A DNA stretch of 64,000 bases from Pontederia crassipes (GCA_030549335.1 CM060198.1:60819953-60883952), one strand, 5' to 3'; positions 35,236 to 48,155 are shown, numbered from the stretch's first letter. The notes: generated by a model from the letters alone, not told the origin. Translations and numbers: made by a program.

Positions 35236-37899
35236 GGTGCCAGTGGGTGCATAAGTATAATAAATGTAGATATATCTTCATCACTTCAATTAAATTGTAC
35301 ATCTTCAGAATAATCACTATTTTATTTCTATGATCATATTTCATAATACGATTTAATTAGTAAAAAATAGACATTATTCATCTCATTTATATTAGTGCTT
35401 AAACTAATTAAATTTCAATGCTAAAAATAATATAACATCATATTAAGCGGAAGACTAAGAGAGAACATTATATGAGTTACGTCAATGTAACATTATGAAA
35501 AGAGAAATCTATAACATAAATCTAAAGATTTTAGGACATCCATGTCACTACAAGATTTTTGTCAATTATCTAATATTTTTTTTGACGAATTTTCCGACGA
35601 ATTTCGATAGATAAAATCGTCGAAAATTTCTAAGGAGGAGCTCCCCTCGAAACAAGTTTTGACACGAGAATTTCCATCGCAAAAGTTATTTAAATAAAAA
35701 ATTGAATGCCAGTAGCCGAATCCGATCGTCGGATTCAGTCACTAGCTGACTGATGTATGCAAAATATAACATATAATTAGTCATGCATTTAATCATATTT
35801 CGATTCATTTTCATATAGCATGCATTAGTTTTTGACCTTATTTATTTTAATTTTATAAAAATAAAAATATATCCAAAATATATGTTAAAGAAAAAGCAAG
35901 GGAATTGAGTTACGAAGCTACTGAAGAAAACCACGCTCAAATTAGAGTTAAAACAGATTCAGAAAGTGAAAATTAGTGAAAACTACCAAGACTGAAATCA
36001 ATATAACAGACCGTGAGAGGTCTATAACGGGCTGTTAAATGTTCAGTTTCGCCCAAATGCTAAAAATTTAATGTAACGACGTATGAGAGGTCTATATATA
36101 ACAGGCCCTTAAAAATCTAGTTTCGCTCAAAAAGCTTGCCCGAGTTACATGCTGTGAAATCTAAGTTACGAGGAGTTAAAAACATATTTTTACTCCGATT
36201 TGAACACTACGAGGACCATGAAATCAGTGTTACAACCCATGAGAAGTCATATTTATGTTGTTATAGAGCTGTTACGAGGCTGTTTTCGAAAATTTTTCGA
36301 TTTTTCTTGAGAATTTTAAGTTCAGATCGAACTCAAACTTTATCCTAAGCCTATGGATGATTATAAACATATTGATTCAGATTTGAATGAGTTTTGAATG
36401 ATTTTAAAGATCTATTATAGTCTATTCCGAATTTACTCGTTTAACATGAAAAGAATTCGAATCAAATCGAAACTCTACTAAAACTTTTGGAATACTTAGA
36501 GGCTATAAATAGAGACAGAAAAATGTATGCATGGTGGTTCTTGGAGGTGTTTGAGACTTGGGAGCCGTGCCATATTGCAGAGGACGAATTTCAAGGCTTG
36601 GAGATTACGAATGAGAAGATTGCACAACAACTCAACGTGTGTGTTGTGCAGTCCAGAGGTCCCGAAGGCTGAGAATTCTTCTTCTATCTTTTATTTGAAT
36701 GCTCTTTTACATAATTATTATAGTTTATTATTTCTGTAATAGAGATTTTATATTTTTTTAAGAAGGAAAATTGTTTGAAATTTATTATTAGTTGAGTTAA
36801 TTAAACTTTTCGATTTCTTTTGATTATGCATGCTGAGTTCATGGCATTTTGATAAGTGATTTTATTTTTGAGATTATATTACAAATTTGTATGAGGAGTG
36901 ATTAGTTTTAGGAATTATTATTGCTTTGATAATTGATCTTTTACTTTTAAGTTGAAGCATACATAATGTGTGTTCGATAATTTGACGTTTATGCCGAATT
37001 TCGTACGATCTATTATTTTGTTTAGATTTATAGGTGAATAATAGTATAGGAGATACATACTCATGCATATTAATTCTTTGTAAAATTAATAATTCACTTG
37101 TCATTTGTAGTTATTAGTTTTATTAGAAGTTAAGATAGTTTGATTTACTTGTAGGTCATTATTGTTGGGTTAAAATTTTAATGACATATAAAATTATATT
37201 TTGATGAAACAAAACTCAAAAAATTAAAGTTAAAATGCCGAAAAGGTTTAAGAAAAAGAGATATTACATAATTTACTATGATATATTAGATTTTGAATGT
37301 ATGATAAACATCAAAGTTGTAGAGAATCCTGTTAGCTATTCTGTTGGTACCTGATATTTACGAAAATTAAATCAGTATAATAAAACTCAAATTGACTTGT
37401 TCATACCTTAAGCTGTTGACATTGTACAATAAAAGGGATTACGCCTTGTATAACTAACGAATAATATATCACACGCCAATTGTATTTTATTTGACTAGCA
37501 TGCATCCGCTGTAACATGAAGCCTCGTTCAACCTGCCATATGGACCAGGACGATTAAATTATTATGAAACCAATTCCGTGCTTAAACTAATTAAATTTTA
37601 AGTATGTACCAGCAAGAATGAATTTAAAGCAATACATATATATGGGTGCCAGTGGGTTCATAAGTATAATAAATGTAGATATATCTTCATCACCTTAATT
37701 AAATTGTATATCTTCATAATAATTACTATTTTATTTCTATGATCATATTCCATAGTCAAAATAGACATTATTCATCTCATTTATATTAGTGATGATGAAG
37801 CTTGAAGTAAATGTTTATATTTCTCACCATTTATTTTATTTTATTCTTTACTAAAATATAAAGTTTTTAAAAGTCATAATAAATCATGTATATGCTTAA
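34623..37899. other. WAK-B 5' flank with internal duplication
   Basis: A TC microsatellite at 34652-34680 precedes the WAK start. 34905-35390 is repeated almost unchanged at 37338-37770, which then continues further into the WAK-type flank until a MULE breaks it at 37900. Between the copies, 35400-35700 matches 30290-30660, including CACTACAAGATTTTT at 35546. 35740-37330 is AT-rich and LTR-like, with CTATAAATAGAGACAG near 36500. No gene recognised. Confidence 0.55.
35195..35230. repeat. (AT)n microsatellite
   Basis: About 17 AT units. Confidence 0.9.
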
Positions 37900-38559
37900 G
37901 GATAAAATGGGGTTCCCCCATTTAAAATGAGGAACATACCCTCCATTTTACTGCGCCCTTTCGATCGAGATCGGACGAGCGCCGATGGACACCATGAAAA
38001 CTGGCATTTCTACCCCGAAAACCGGTTAAATCTACGCGTGAACCGGCCGACGCCTGAACCCATTTTCGGGGTAGAATATAATGGGGTTGCAGTAAAAAAT
38101 TCGTCCCTTTTACCCTCTCCGTTCTCTCCCTCTTTCTCCCCTTGTCGCGCGACGATGACCGGCCGCGACCACGACGACGACGTCCGCGTGACCACGACCG
38201 GCCGCGACCACGACTTCGACGACGACCAGCGACTTCGATGACAACGTTTGCACGACCATGATCGGCGTCGACCAGATCCGCGCCACCACGACCGTCGCCG
38301 ACCAGATCCGCGCCACCACGACCGTCGGCCGACTAGATCCGTGCCACCACGACCGCCGGCGGGTAGATCTTCGTGACTTCGAGCAGATCCATATGAGATC
38401 CGTCGATCTTCGACCGCCGGCCGACCACATCCGCGCGACGAAGACCAGATCCGCGGAACTTCGACCGCCGGCCGGATCTACGACCTAAGGTACTTTCCCC
38501 CATTATATTTGCCGGTTTTTATCTCGGGCCGACCTTTGTATTTGCCGACAGATCCGCAC

Positions 38560-38765
38560 GCCGCCGCCCTTCGTCGCACGCATGCCGCTGCTGACCTCTG
38601 CCCTTCGTGGCATGCACACCGCCGCCCATCGTCGCACGCACGCCGCCAGCCGTCGTCGCACGCACGCCGCCGCCTGTCGTCGCACGCACGCCACCGCTGA
38701 CCGCCGCCCTTCGTCGCACGCGTGCCGCCGCTGACCGCCGCCACTCGTCGCACGACACCGACGCC
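38560..38765. repeat. GC-rich minisatellite inside MULE
   Basis: Degenerate repeats of a CGTCGCACGCACGCCGCCGC-type unit, about 20-30 bp each. Related short units (CCAGATCCGCGCCACCACGA) repeat at 38270-38345. Confidence 0.75.
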
Positions 38766-39624
38766 CTGCCGCCGGGTTGCCGTGTAATTAGTTAAACACT
38801 TTTTACTTGATCACCTTGTAATTATGTAATAACCACCTTTCTAAGTAGTGACCTTGTAATTATGTAATAAGTTGATCACAGATCATGTTGTACTTAGGTA
38901 ATCAACTTCATCATGCAAGTAGTTAATCATCTCAAGATTAATTAATTGATGTGAGTTAATTTTTATGTGTAAATATTTTTGTTTAACCATCCCTGTTTGC
39001 AATTTGTTTAATCATTCTTGTTTGCAATAATAGTGAGCAAAACAGTTGATATATTACAAAAATATAGTTTCATTTTGCCATAAAAAATATATTGTGAATT
39101 CTAATGAGAATTTGTTTGTATTTCATCTATCACTCCCGTTGATCGCCGTCGCACGTTGTGGCCCTGCCCTGCCGCTCCTGCTGATCACCGTCGCGCGCCA
39201 CCACCCCGCCGCCCTGCCTAGCACTCTCGTTGATTGCCGTCGCACCCTGTCACCCCGCCCTACTGCTCCTGCTGATCGCCGTCGCGCCTCCGCCTTGCCC
39301 CATCAAGTTCGCCTGCCCGCCCCGCCGACCCCCTCAGGCTGCCGACCTCGCACATCTGCGACCCCGCCGACCCCCTCACGCCGAACACCCCGCACTCCGC
39401 CGAACACCGCCAAACTCAATTGTTAATTCTATGCACAAGATTTGTAATTATTTAGTTAGTTGTTAATCAGTTGTAAATGGTTGTCCTTACTAATTGTAGA
39501 AAATAATGTGTAATTAATGATTATGTTAATCAATTGATTGATGTTAATTAATATGATTTCTTGGGCTCTTCTCTTTTTCCTATAGTTGATTGTTCGTTTT
39601 ATATCGAGCACATATCGGCAAAGT

Positions 39625-39915
39625 ATTCAAGAATTTTACATGGAGAATTCAACAAGCAAATCGGCAATGTGTTGCATATACTTCAATATACTATTTTGCC
39701 GGCACCAATGTTCATCGCATGAGCTATCACAACATCACAGCCTCACAGTTTTACATCTATCAAGAATTTTGTCGGCACATTCAAGAATTTTACATGAATA
39801 AACGATGAAAACTTAATGAGGATTCAATAAGCAAATCAGCAATGTGCTGCATATACTTCAGTATACTATTTTGGCAGCACCAATGTTCATCGCCTCACAG
39901 TTTTACATCTATCAA
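39625..39915. repeat. Tandem duplication of about 140 bp inside MULE
   Basis: 39625-39764 and 39779-39915 share ATTCAAGAATTTTACATG, AATGTGYTGCATATACTTCA and TTTTACATCTATCAAG in the same order. Confidence 0.8.
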
Positions 39916-40910
39916 GGAACAAAATAAGATAATTGCTTCATGAACAAAGTACAAACTGCTAAAACACCGGTTTACATGCTTAATCCAAAGTACAACAAAT
40001 TACAAACACAATGATATTACAATGTCGATTAAGCGTGGCATCGCGGCGGTGTGCGAGCATGTGGGGTCGCAGCGAAGATCGGCGATGGTGCAGGTGTCGT
40101 GCGGGGTCAGCGGTTGTGCGGGGTCGCGGCGGGGGTCGGTGAGCAGTGGTGCAGGGTTGCGGTGGGGGTCGGCGTGCGGTGGCGCGGGGTCGCGGCGGGG
40201 GTCGGCGAGCGGCGGTCGTGCGGGGTCAGCTGTGGTGACCAGGGTCCGGGAATCAGGAATGTGCGGATTTGGCCCTAGATCTGGTCCAGGGACATCGCGG
40301 CGAAGGAGTTCGAGGTCGGCGGCATCGCGGCTGGAGTCGGTGGTGGGAGTCGGCGATGGGCGTCGGCGACGGGCAGATCTGGTCGGCCGGCGGTCGTGGT
40401 GGCGCGGATCTGGTTGGCCGGCGGTCTTAGATCGGCGGATGTCGTGTGGATCTGGTCGAAAAAGAATGGATCTACCCGCCGGCGGTCGTGGTGGTCCAGA
40501 TCTGGTCGGCGGCGGTCGTGGTCGTGCGGATCTGGTCACGGCCGGTCGGGTCACGCGGACGTTGTCGTCGAAGTCGCCGGTCGTCGTCAAAGTCGTGGTC
40601 GCGGCCTGTCGTGGTCGCCCGGACGTCGTCGTCGAGCTCTGCCGATCGTCGTCGTGGTCGCGGCCGATCGTCGTCGCGTGAGAAGGGGAGAAAGAGGGAG
40701 AGAACGGAGAGGGTAAAAGGGACGAATTTTTTACTGCAACCCCCATTATATTCTACCCCAAAAACTGGTTCAGGCGCCGACTGGTTCACGCGTAGATTTA
40801 ACTGGTTTTTGGGGTAGAAATGTTGGTTTTCAGGGTGTCCATCGGCGCCGGGCGCAGTAAAATGGGGGGTATGTTAAATGGGGGAACCCCCATTTTTTTC
40901 CTATGCTTAA

Positions 40911-41631
40911 TGATACATTTTTTCATGTATTGATATATTCTACTTTTAAATTACTTTTGTGAAGTTTAGTTTTTTTCCCATCTAACATTCTTCTCTTTAC
41001 AAAAATGTTGAATTCTAGATCGTCATAATATAAACCATTCACATGTTAAAGTTATACATTTGATAGTTATTATTTTATCTAGTTATAAATATTTTTCCAT
41101 TACAGAATAATTAACAATAATATAAAACTTCAAAAAGCAATATTCATTCAAAGAATATATCGACACTCAAGTTTATACTTTTTTTAACCAATCTAAACTT
41201 GGAATGTTTGTGGATATTTATAATTTTATACATACATACATATATACATACATACATACATAATTTTATACATACATAATTTTATACATACATGTTCCAC
41301 TTGACGCGAGTTAGGTTTTAGGGATAGAAAATATATTTCTGAATATTTTATAATGGATAATTGAATAGTTATTATAGTTTTATGGTTAATGTTCATCCCT
41401 GATTGTATCATAAATAGATATGACCTCATCTTATCTTTCAAATTTGATTTGATATTATTGTTATTGTTATTTCGTCAGATCTTGTATTCATCATAATATA
41501 GATCCAATAGTTTTTCCCTTGATTGGGTTCTTGTTTAACCTAAATGAAAATTGTTAAAGATAGGTATTTAGGATAAATAAGATAAAAGATGAAAACTACT
41601 ATATCTCCATGTTTTCCGATTGTCTCTCTAC
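40911..41631. other. Spacer, end of WAK-type 5' flank
   Basis: 40911-41010 continues the WAK 5' flank interrupted by the MULE. The rest is AT-rich, with a TACA-rich simple repeat at 41228-41295. No gene. Confidence 0.45.
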
Positions 41632-44085
41632 TGTTGATCCAAAGATCATATTCTAAATATTTTGATGATAGCAAACAAGGAAGATGATGTACTAATTATA
41701 TTTGAAGTGATAGTGTGAACATGTTAAATATTTTTCGAAGAAAAAGAGTTGAAATATTTCTCTGCAGTACAAACGATCGACCTTAAGTATAATGAGCGAT
41801 CGTTTTGACTTACCAATCAGGAGCTAGAACAATCGCTAATTCCAAAGAGAAGTGACATTCTTAAATCGGGCGACCGATTTATTTTCGGTCGACCGTTATA
41901 TGTTTTGCATGAAAGATCGAAGTACATAACAGACGATCGAAATGGCAGATGGAATGATCGCAGATTATAGAGAACACAGACATTTCTAAAATGGACGACC
42001 AAAATATTAATGGTCGACATTTTGGATAGTAAAGATAAAAAATGTATAAATTGGGCGACCGAAGTTGGCGATGAATGACCGCAGATTACAGAGAGCGCGA
42101 ACACTTCTAAATCAGACGATCAAAATATTTATGATCGACTGTTCTGGGCAACAAAGAACAAAAATGTGGAAATTGAACAACCGAAGTCGCTGCACGGACG
42201 ACGACAGATTATAGAGAACACGAGAATTCTAAATCGGTCGATCGATTCCCTTCCAGGTGACCGTTATGGAAGCAAAATTAATTAAATGACTATAATTCTT
42301 CTACGAACTATGATCAAAAGAAAATTGCACAAAAAAGACAAATACAACATATATAACTTTATATTAATCGGGTGCTCGATACTATAATGGGCGACCGCTG
42401 AATATGCGACAAAAGCCATAACGACTACTTACTATACAAAACAGACGATTGATATTGAAATGAGCGACCGTTTTAGAGGTGACAGCACAACACTTTTCGA
42501 ATTAATTTACAACGGCCACATTTTCAAGAGAAGTCTATAAAAGAAAATCAAAAGATTGAAGGAAGGTTATCCAAGCAAGACAAATCACTCTAGAGTTTCC
42601 TTCAAGTCCAAAGTATTTTTCTCGAGTTAAATTTTGCAAATCATTCCTTCCCTCTTTTAATTTCTAAGTGCGAGCATTCTTTGTAAGAAGAGATAATTGG
42701 AGGAAATTCTTGTGTTTTTATTTAGATAATTTTGAGAGCTCATTATAAGAAGAGTTGTGCCTTACCTCTTGAGCGAAGAAAAATGTATTGTGATGTAGAA
42801 AGGATTCTTCTCTCCCTACAAAAAAAGAGAAGGCTAGTGAATCTCCGATAATTTCGAGATTGGAAAGTTAGAGCGGAGACGTAGGCCAAGGAGTTGGGCC
42901 GAACGTCATGAACGTCATCAACATATTGCGTTTTTCTCTTCTCTTGCTCTTCTTATTTATCTTTTACTTACTTGTGATCACATTTTCTAAAAATTGACTT
43001 TTACGACTTTTTCGGTTAAATTTTTTATACACTAATTCACCCCCTCTTGGTGCTTTTGATCCTACAATTGGTAGCCAAGTTGCTCTTGTTTTAAAGATTT
43101 AAACATCTTTTGAGTTTTGGCATAAAATGGTTTTTCTTTGGGTGAAGGTCAATTCCGAATCGTCCTCCAATTTTTAATGCTTCAAATTTTACCTATTAGA
43201 AAATTAGAATGTAAGCTTATATATGCTCTATTGATATTAATATTTGGGATGAAATATGAATAAAATTTATCATTACACATGAAGGTACCGATAAGATTAA
43301 GAGCCTAGACTTTATATTTTGAATAATCAATATGACTCTTTTAAGATGCATGAAAATGAGTTTATAAATAAAATGGTTGTACGTTTTAATGATATTATGA
43401 ATGGCTTAGTCTCTTTGGGTTAGTCACGAACTAATTCTCAAAAAGTGAAGAAATTTCTTAGATTCCTTTCTTTCAAGTGGCACACAAAGAGAATCGTGAT
43501 TGAAGAGAATGACTTGAACAAATTAGATTTTGATGATCTCATATGATCCCTCTTGACTTATGAGAGAAATCAATGAAGATGAAGAAACAAGTATTTCCAA
43601 AAAGAAGACTTTGATTTTGAAAGCAAGGATGGATGAAAGTGAAACAAGTGAAAAAGATGAAGACCTAGATGAAAAGAAGTTAGTCTTGTATGTCAAAAAA
43701 CTTGACAAATATCTTAGGTTTAACAAGCAAAAGAAAAATGATGGCTTCTCCAAAAGAAGATCATCAACAAGCAAAAATCAAGTAACTTATTTTGAATGTA
43801 AAAAATGTTGGACACTATAAGAATGAGTGTCCAAATCTAACTAAGAAAGAAAAGGAGAAAAAAATTTGAAGAAGAAAAAGAAAACTTTTTAAACTATTTG
43901 AAATAGAAGTGAAGATGAAGAAAATGATTCCAAATTTGATGAAGAAGCCTATTTATGTCTAATGACAAATAAATATAAGGTATCATCTAACTCGTTCGAA
44001 TATAGTGATAGCAAATTTTTTGATATGTATGATGAGTTTAAAATTTTTATAGAAAAATATAGATGCCTTAAAAAAAATAGAACTC
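41632..44085 (+). mobile_element. Truncated Copia SIRE/Maximus-type element: LTR plus gag
   Basis: An LTR of about 1.43 kb begins TGTTGATCCAAAGATCATAT at 41632. It ends ...CACCCCCTCTTGGTGCTTTT and CCTACA at 43066, followed by ATTGGTAGCC, a decayed primer-binding site. Both ends resemble SIRE-type LTRs. A decayed gag follows. The element breaks off at about 44085 against a WAK exon fragment, so pol and the 3' LTR are missing. Confidence 0.7.
43318..44080 (+). pseudogene. SIRE-type Copia gag remnant
   Basis: Readable in pieces across stops and frameshifts: MHENEFINKMVVRFNDIMNG, LDFDDLI-stop-SLLTYEREI, a zinc knuckle spread over two frames (YFECKK, then GHYKNECP) and EEAYLCLMTNK. This is the order found in SIRE-type gag proteins. 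Confidence 0.75.
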
Positions 44086-44087
44086 AG

Positions 44088-44573
44088 CCCCTGGGGGACG
44101 GAGGTCCGGCAGCACCCGACTCCATCGCACGTCCCCTCCGTGAGGCTGCTCATGTCGTTCGTGCAGTAGGAGACGCATCCGCTCGAGCAAGAGCTCGTTT
44201 CCCCGTACGTACCATCGACGTAAGCGAGCGTGTCGCAGCCCTATGAGTCTTGGAAAACTTAATACATTTCGCTGAAGTATGCCCACGAATCAAACCCATC
44301 TGTCATGCCGCTCTGGTTGTAGCATCGGGAGGCGATGGGCAGCTTCACGCGCAGTTGGCCCTCTGCAAATGAGATGCTGGCTGGTGACCAGGACGTTGCC
44401 GGCGCCCATAAGAGGCACCAGGGTGCCGTCCTGCGTACTGTTGCATGTGATTTCAAGGCCTGGCCTTGTGCAGTTCGTTCCGATCCCAAACGGGTAGGGG
44501 ATGCCGGCGTCGCCGCACCGATCTGGGCGGCCCCGCCGCGCCAGGCTCTGCGCCGCAGCAGTTGGAGCCAGGA
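44088..44573 (-). pseudogene. WAK exon-1 fragment (WAK-D)
   Basis: On the minus strand it covers the GUB_WAK region (CGDAGIPYPFG-like near 44500) to the TSIPEGL-equivalent near 44090. The signal peptide, the end of exon 1 and all later exons are missing. A deletion removes codons near 44250, and several indels break the frame. The left side abuts the SIRE-type gag remnant. Confidence 0.88.
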
Positions 44574-45581
44574 ATTATTTATGAGGATTAATCATAATTT
44601 AATTTCAATTAAGATTCGTAATAAATTATAATTCAAAATCTTTAATCAATCCTCCAATTCAAACTCCTCTCGCATTTATTTTTTAAATCAATGTATTTAT
44701 CTCATATTTATCCTTCATCTTGGATTAAATTAAATAAATATTGTTTATATCTCTCAATTTTTTGATTGAAAGTTATTATTTCATTACCGACTTTTAATTT
44801 AATTATAATTGAAACTTCTTTATATGTTAAACTTAATATTGAATAAGGGTGTAAGAATATCCAATCCGAAAAAATGAATTGAAAAAAATTGAAAATTAGG
44901 ATCCGATTTAGTGTGATTTCCTAATATAACGAAATCGATTCCTTCAAATTATAAAGACCCATCCCAAAATTGTAGGAGCCTGTGGAGCCTATCTTTATTT
45001 ATAAATTTTTTATTTTATATAATTAATTAGTAAGTTATCAAATTTTTTTATTATCGGTATAATAATTTTATATAATTTAATATTATTCTATTGAACACTA
45101 ATTTGATAGGATTAGTATTATATCACATATTTAGTTATAAAATTAAATATATTTATTAAAATTTATGACACATCTTTAAAATATTACTATATTAAAATAG
45201 AATTTCGAAAATCACCGAAAAAATTTACTGAGTAGAGGGTGGTTTTCTATTTTTCTGAATGAATTTTTTAATAGTTTTTTAATTAAAAATTTGAATAAAA
45301 AAAGAGTGAATAAATTTTTGAATAAAAAAATCAACCCAATCCGAATCATTCTCACCTACTATTGAATTCAACTTCGTATTCCTAATCTTAATCTAATTTA
45401 ATTTTTCTAACTAATATCTTTTTCATATTTTTCTATTTCCTATTTTATTATTTTTCAAATTATCTGGATAAAGTTAATAGTGATATTTTATTTGCTAAAA
45501 AATTTCGACATCACACCCCACTCCTCGATACAAATATTTTGCTACAAACTTACAACAACGTGAAGTCGACGTGCATACAGA
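44574..45581. other. AT-rich spacer 3' of WAK-C
   Basis: No gene. 45180-45475 is repeated at 63715-64000 (shared CCCAATCCGAATCATTCTCA and AATTATCTGGATAA), so it belongs to a dispersed repeat of unknown class. Confidence 0.55.
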
Positions 45582-48155
45582 TCATCTTCCTCCAACGTCT
45601 ATGTCCAGCACCAGTCTGCTGTCCAAGCTCTGATTCACACTTATCTCTCCTGTGTCGTACTCGTATGTTGAATCGCCCAACAAGCTTTGCGTTTCCTCAT
45701 TTCGCTGTTGCCCCCATGGGTGTTGCTTGTTTCTCGCCAACGCCTGCAACCTCTCAGCAACTTCCTTCATGGACGGCCTCTCGTCTCCCCGCACACTCAA
45801 GCACCGGTATGCAAGCTCCGCAACATCTCTCAGCACCTGATCCATTCCGCCTACTTCATTCAGTACATGCTCGTCTATAATTTCTTGCAGCTTGTTCTCT
45901 TTCATCGCGACGAGGAAGCTTGATGCGAGGCTCTTCTTCTCCATGGAGCCCTCCGAGTAGATGGGCTTTTTGCCAGTAATGAGTTCCACCAGCACCACTC
46001 CGAAGCTGTAGACGTCGCTCTTATCGGTCAGTTGGTGGCTGAGCAGGCTTTCGGGATCCAAGTAGCCCAGTGTTCCTTGTATGAACTGCACGAACCCTGA
46101 TTCATCCATGGGCACCAGTTGAGATGCTCCGAAGTCGGACACTTTGGCCCTACCATTGTCGTCCAGCAGTATGTTGAGGGACTTCACGTCGCCGTGAACG
46201 ATGGATCGTGTGACCGAAGAGTGCAAGTAAGCGAGCGCCTCGGCTGATTCTGAGGCAATCTTTATGCGCGTCGCAAGCGGCATCGGGGCGCTCTGGTTCT
46301 TCCTGTTGTGGATAGCATCATAGACCGTGCCATTCGACACGAACTCGTAGACTAACATAGGGACGTCGACCTCCAGGCAGCAACCCAAGAGTTTGACAAC
46401 GTTGCGGTGGTTGATCTGAGAGAGTATGATAATCTCGTTGACGAACTCTTCCTTTTGGCTCTCGTCGACTATCTTCGACCTCTTTATGGCGACCTCCCTA
46501 CCATCGTCCAGAATTCCTTTGTAAACCAAGCCGCGACCGCCGGCACCAACAACTCTGTCGTCGTCGAAGTTGTTTGTGGCCCTCTCCAGATCCATTTTGC
46601 TAAATACCGCGACGGTATCCACCCGCCTGGATCTCATCTCTTCATATAACATGAGTCCTCCGTTGCGGTCGAAGAACATTTCCTTTTCTCGCTCGTGCTT
46701 TCGCTTTTGAAAGGTCATGAGCATGAAGCTACTGACGGCGACCAGGATCACAATACCTCCGCTGATTCCTGCACCATCACAGGGCGCCACCAGTGGTGTA
46801 AGCCAAAGGACTAAAGGAGTACATTTAACATATATGCGTTTCTTTAGTGCTGATACGAGACAGGTCAATTTCTTTTAAGGTGATGGTCAATTTCGACTAA
46901 TTCTGTATTCGAGTGAGAGCAGAAATTAATCAAGACGCTTTACTTTAATCAGGGCATTTACCTACGGCCAGTCTGGCAGTTAATGGAAAACTTTCGCTGG
47001 ACTTGATGCAGGTTCCATTTCTGGCATCTCCATGCATTCCATGGGGGCACGTACAGTCATAACTGCCTGGCACGTTGGTGCAAGTTCCGTGGCAAGGGTA
47101 TCGCGCTGTATCCATGCACTCATCAATATCTGCCACATGCAAAATGTACAAGGGACTTATTAATCAAAAGATACAGGAAGAACAGTTCATGATGCTGATG
47201 CCATGCGTGAAATAATTAATAGACAAAGGTAATTAATCCAGGAAGTTGAGACCTCACCGTAGCATCCATTCTCGAGATATGGGTTCCCGTCGTAGCCTTC
47301 AGGGCACTTGCAGCGGTATCCATCGCCGTTGGACGAGTTGAAGTATGTGCTATTGTTACTGAGGCACACCACCTCCGGTGTGGAGTTGTCCCGAATCGCC
47401 CAGTCGATCACCACGGGGACCCTGTCCTCGTCATCGACACCAAAGCCGCCTGAGAGGTGAACTGAGGAGAAGTTGTACCAGCTCTGCTCGGCAAGGAAGG
47501 CGTAGCTGCAGGGACTGAACTCCCACACGTCGGAGTGGTTATAGCCGCCGAAGCTGACTTCGAAGTAAGTGAGACCTTCCGGGATGGAGGTCTGGCAGCA
47601 GCCCAGTCCGTCGCACGCCCCCTCCACGACGCTGCTCCGTCTATCGCAGATGGACACGCATCCACTCGCGTAGGAATCGGTCTTGGCGTTCTCGCCGTTG
47701 ATGTATGCGAGCGTTTGGCAGCCCACGGCGAAGAACTTGTTGTGGGTCTTAGAGAACTTATACATTTCGCTGATTCCTGCCGTCGGATTATTCCAATTGA
47801 CTCTACTGGTCTCGTTGTAACATTCGGCGGCCATGAACAGCCTCACGTGCAGTTGACCTTCTGCAAGTGAGATGTTGGTGATCCGGATGTTGCCGGTGCC
47901 CATAAAAGGCGCCGGAGGATCGTAGTGCGTACTGTTGCATGTGATGTCAAGGCCTGTTCTTGCGCAGTTCGCTCCGATCCCAAACGGGTAGGGGATGCTG
48001 ACGTCGCCGCACCGATCCGGGCAGCCCGGCAGCGCCATGCTCTGCGCCGAAGCAGTTGGAGGTATCAAAAGCATGACATGCAGCAGGGATGGGAGCATCG
48101 CAAGCAGCAGAGGGTGGAACAGACAACATATCGAAACCCCTTTAGAAATCGCCAT
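45582..48155 (-). CDS. WAK-C: wall-associated receptor-like kinase, intact
   Basis: Three phase-1 exons: 48155-47258, 47129-46962 and 46768-45582, giving 750 residues. Signal peptide (MAISKGVSICCLFHPLLLAM...), GUB_WAK domain (CGDVSIPYPFGIGANC), WAK-associated Cys-rich segment ending EGYDGNPYLENGCYG, EGF-Ca module (DIDECMDTARYPCHGTC), transmembrane helix (GGIVILVAVSSFMLMTF) and kinase. Kinase landmarks: GAGGRG 430-435, Lys451, HGDVKSLN from 547 and DFG 567-569. It is the most diverged of the three full copies and has compact introns without insertions. Its 5' flank does not match those of A and B, so it probably belongs to an older duplication. Confidence 0.94.

Larger units (their letters stand above)
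37900..40901. mobile_element. Mutator-like (MULE) element with long inverted ends, 3.0 kb
   Basis: The 9-bp duplication TATGCTTAA (37891-37899 and 40902-40910) flanks inverted repeats over 300 bp long (37900 to about 38215 against 40901 to about 40590). Ends are GGATAAAATGGGG and GGAAAAAAATGGGGG; shared blocks include ACTGCGCCC, AAATCTACGCGTGAACC and GTAGAATATAATGGGG. Inside are GC-rich repeats of Arg/Asp/Pro-type codons and AT-rich patches, but no transposase. It sits inside WAK-type 5' flank DNA. Confidence 0.9.

Noticed and set aside
38010-38760. Arg/Pro-rich open frames in the MULE
   Set aside because: Open in several frames on both strands because of GC-rich tandem repeats. No protein family recognised.
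41228-41295. TACA-rich repeat as a possible regulatory or satellite element
   Set aside because: Short simple repeat with no further structure.
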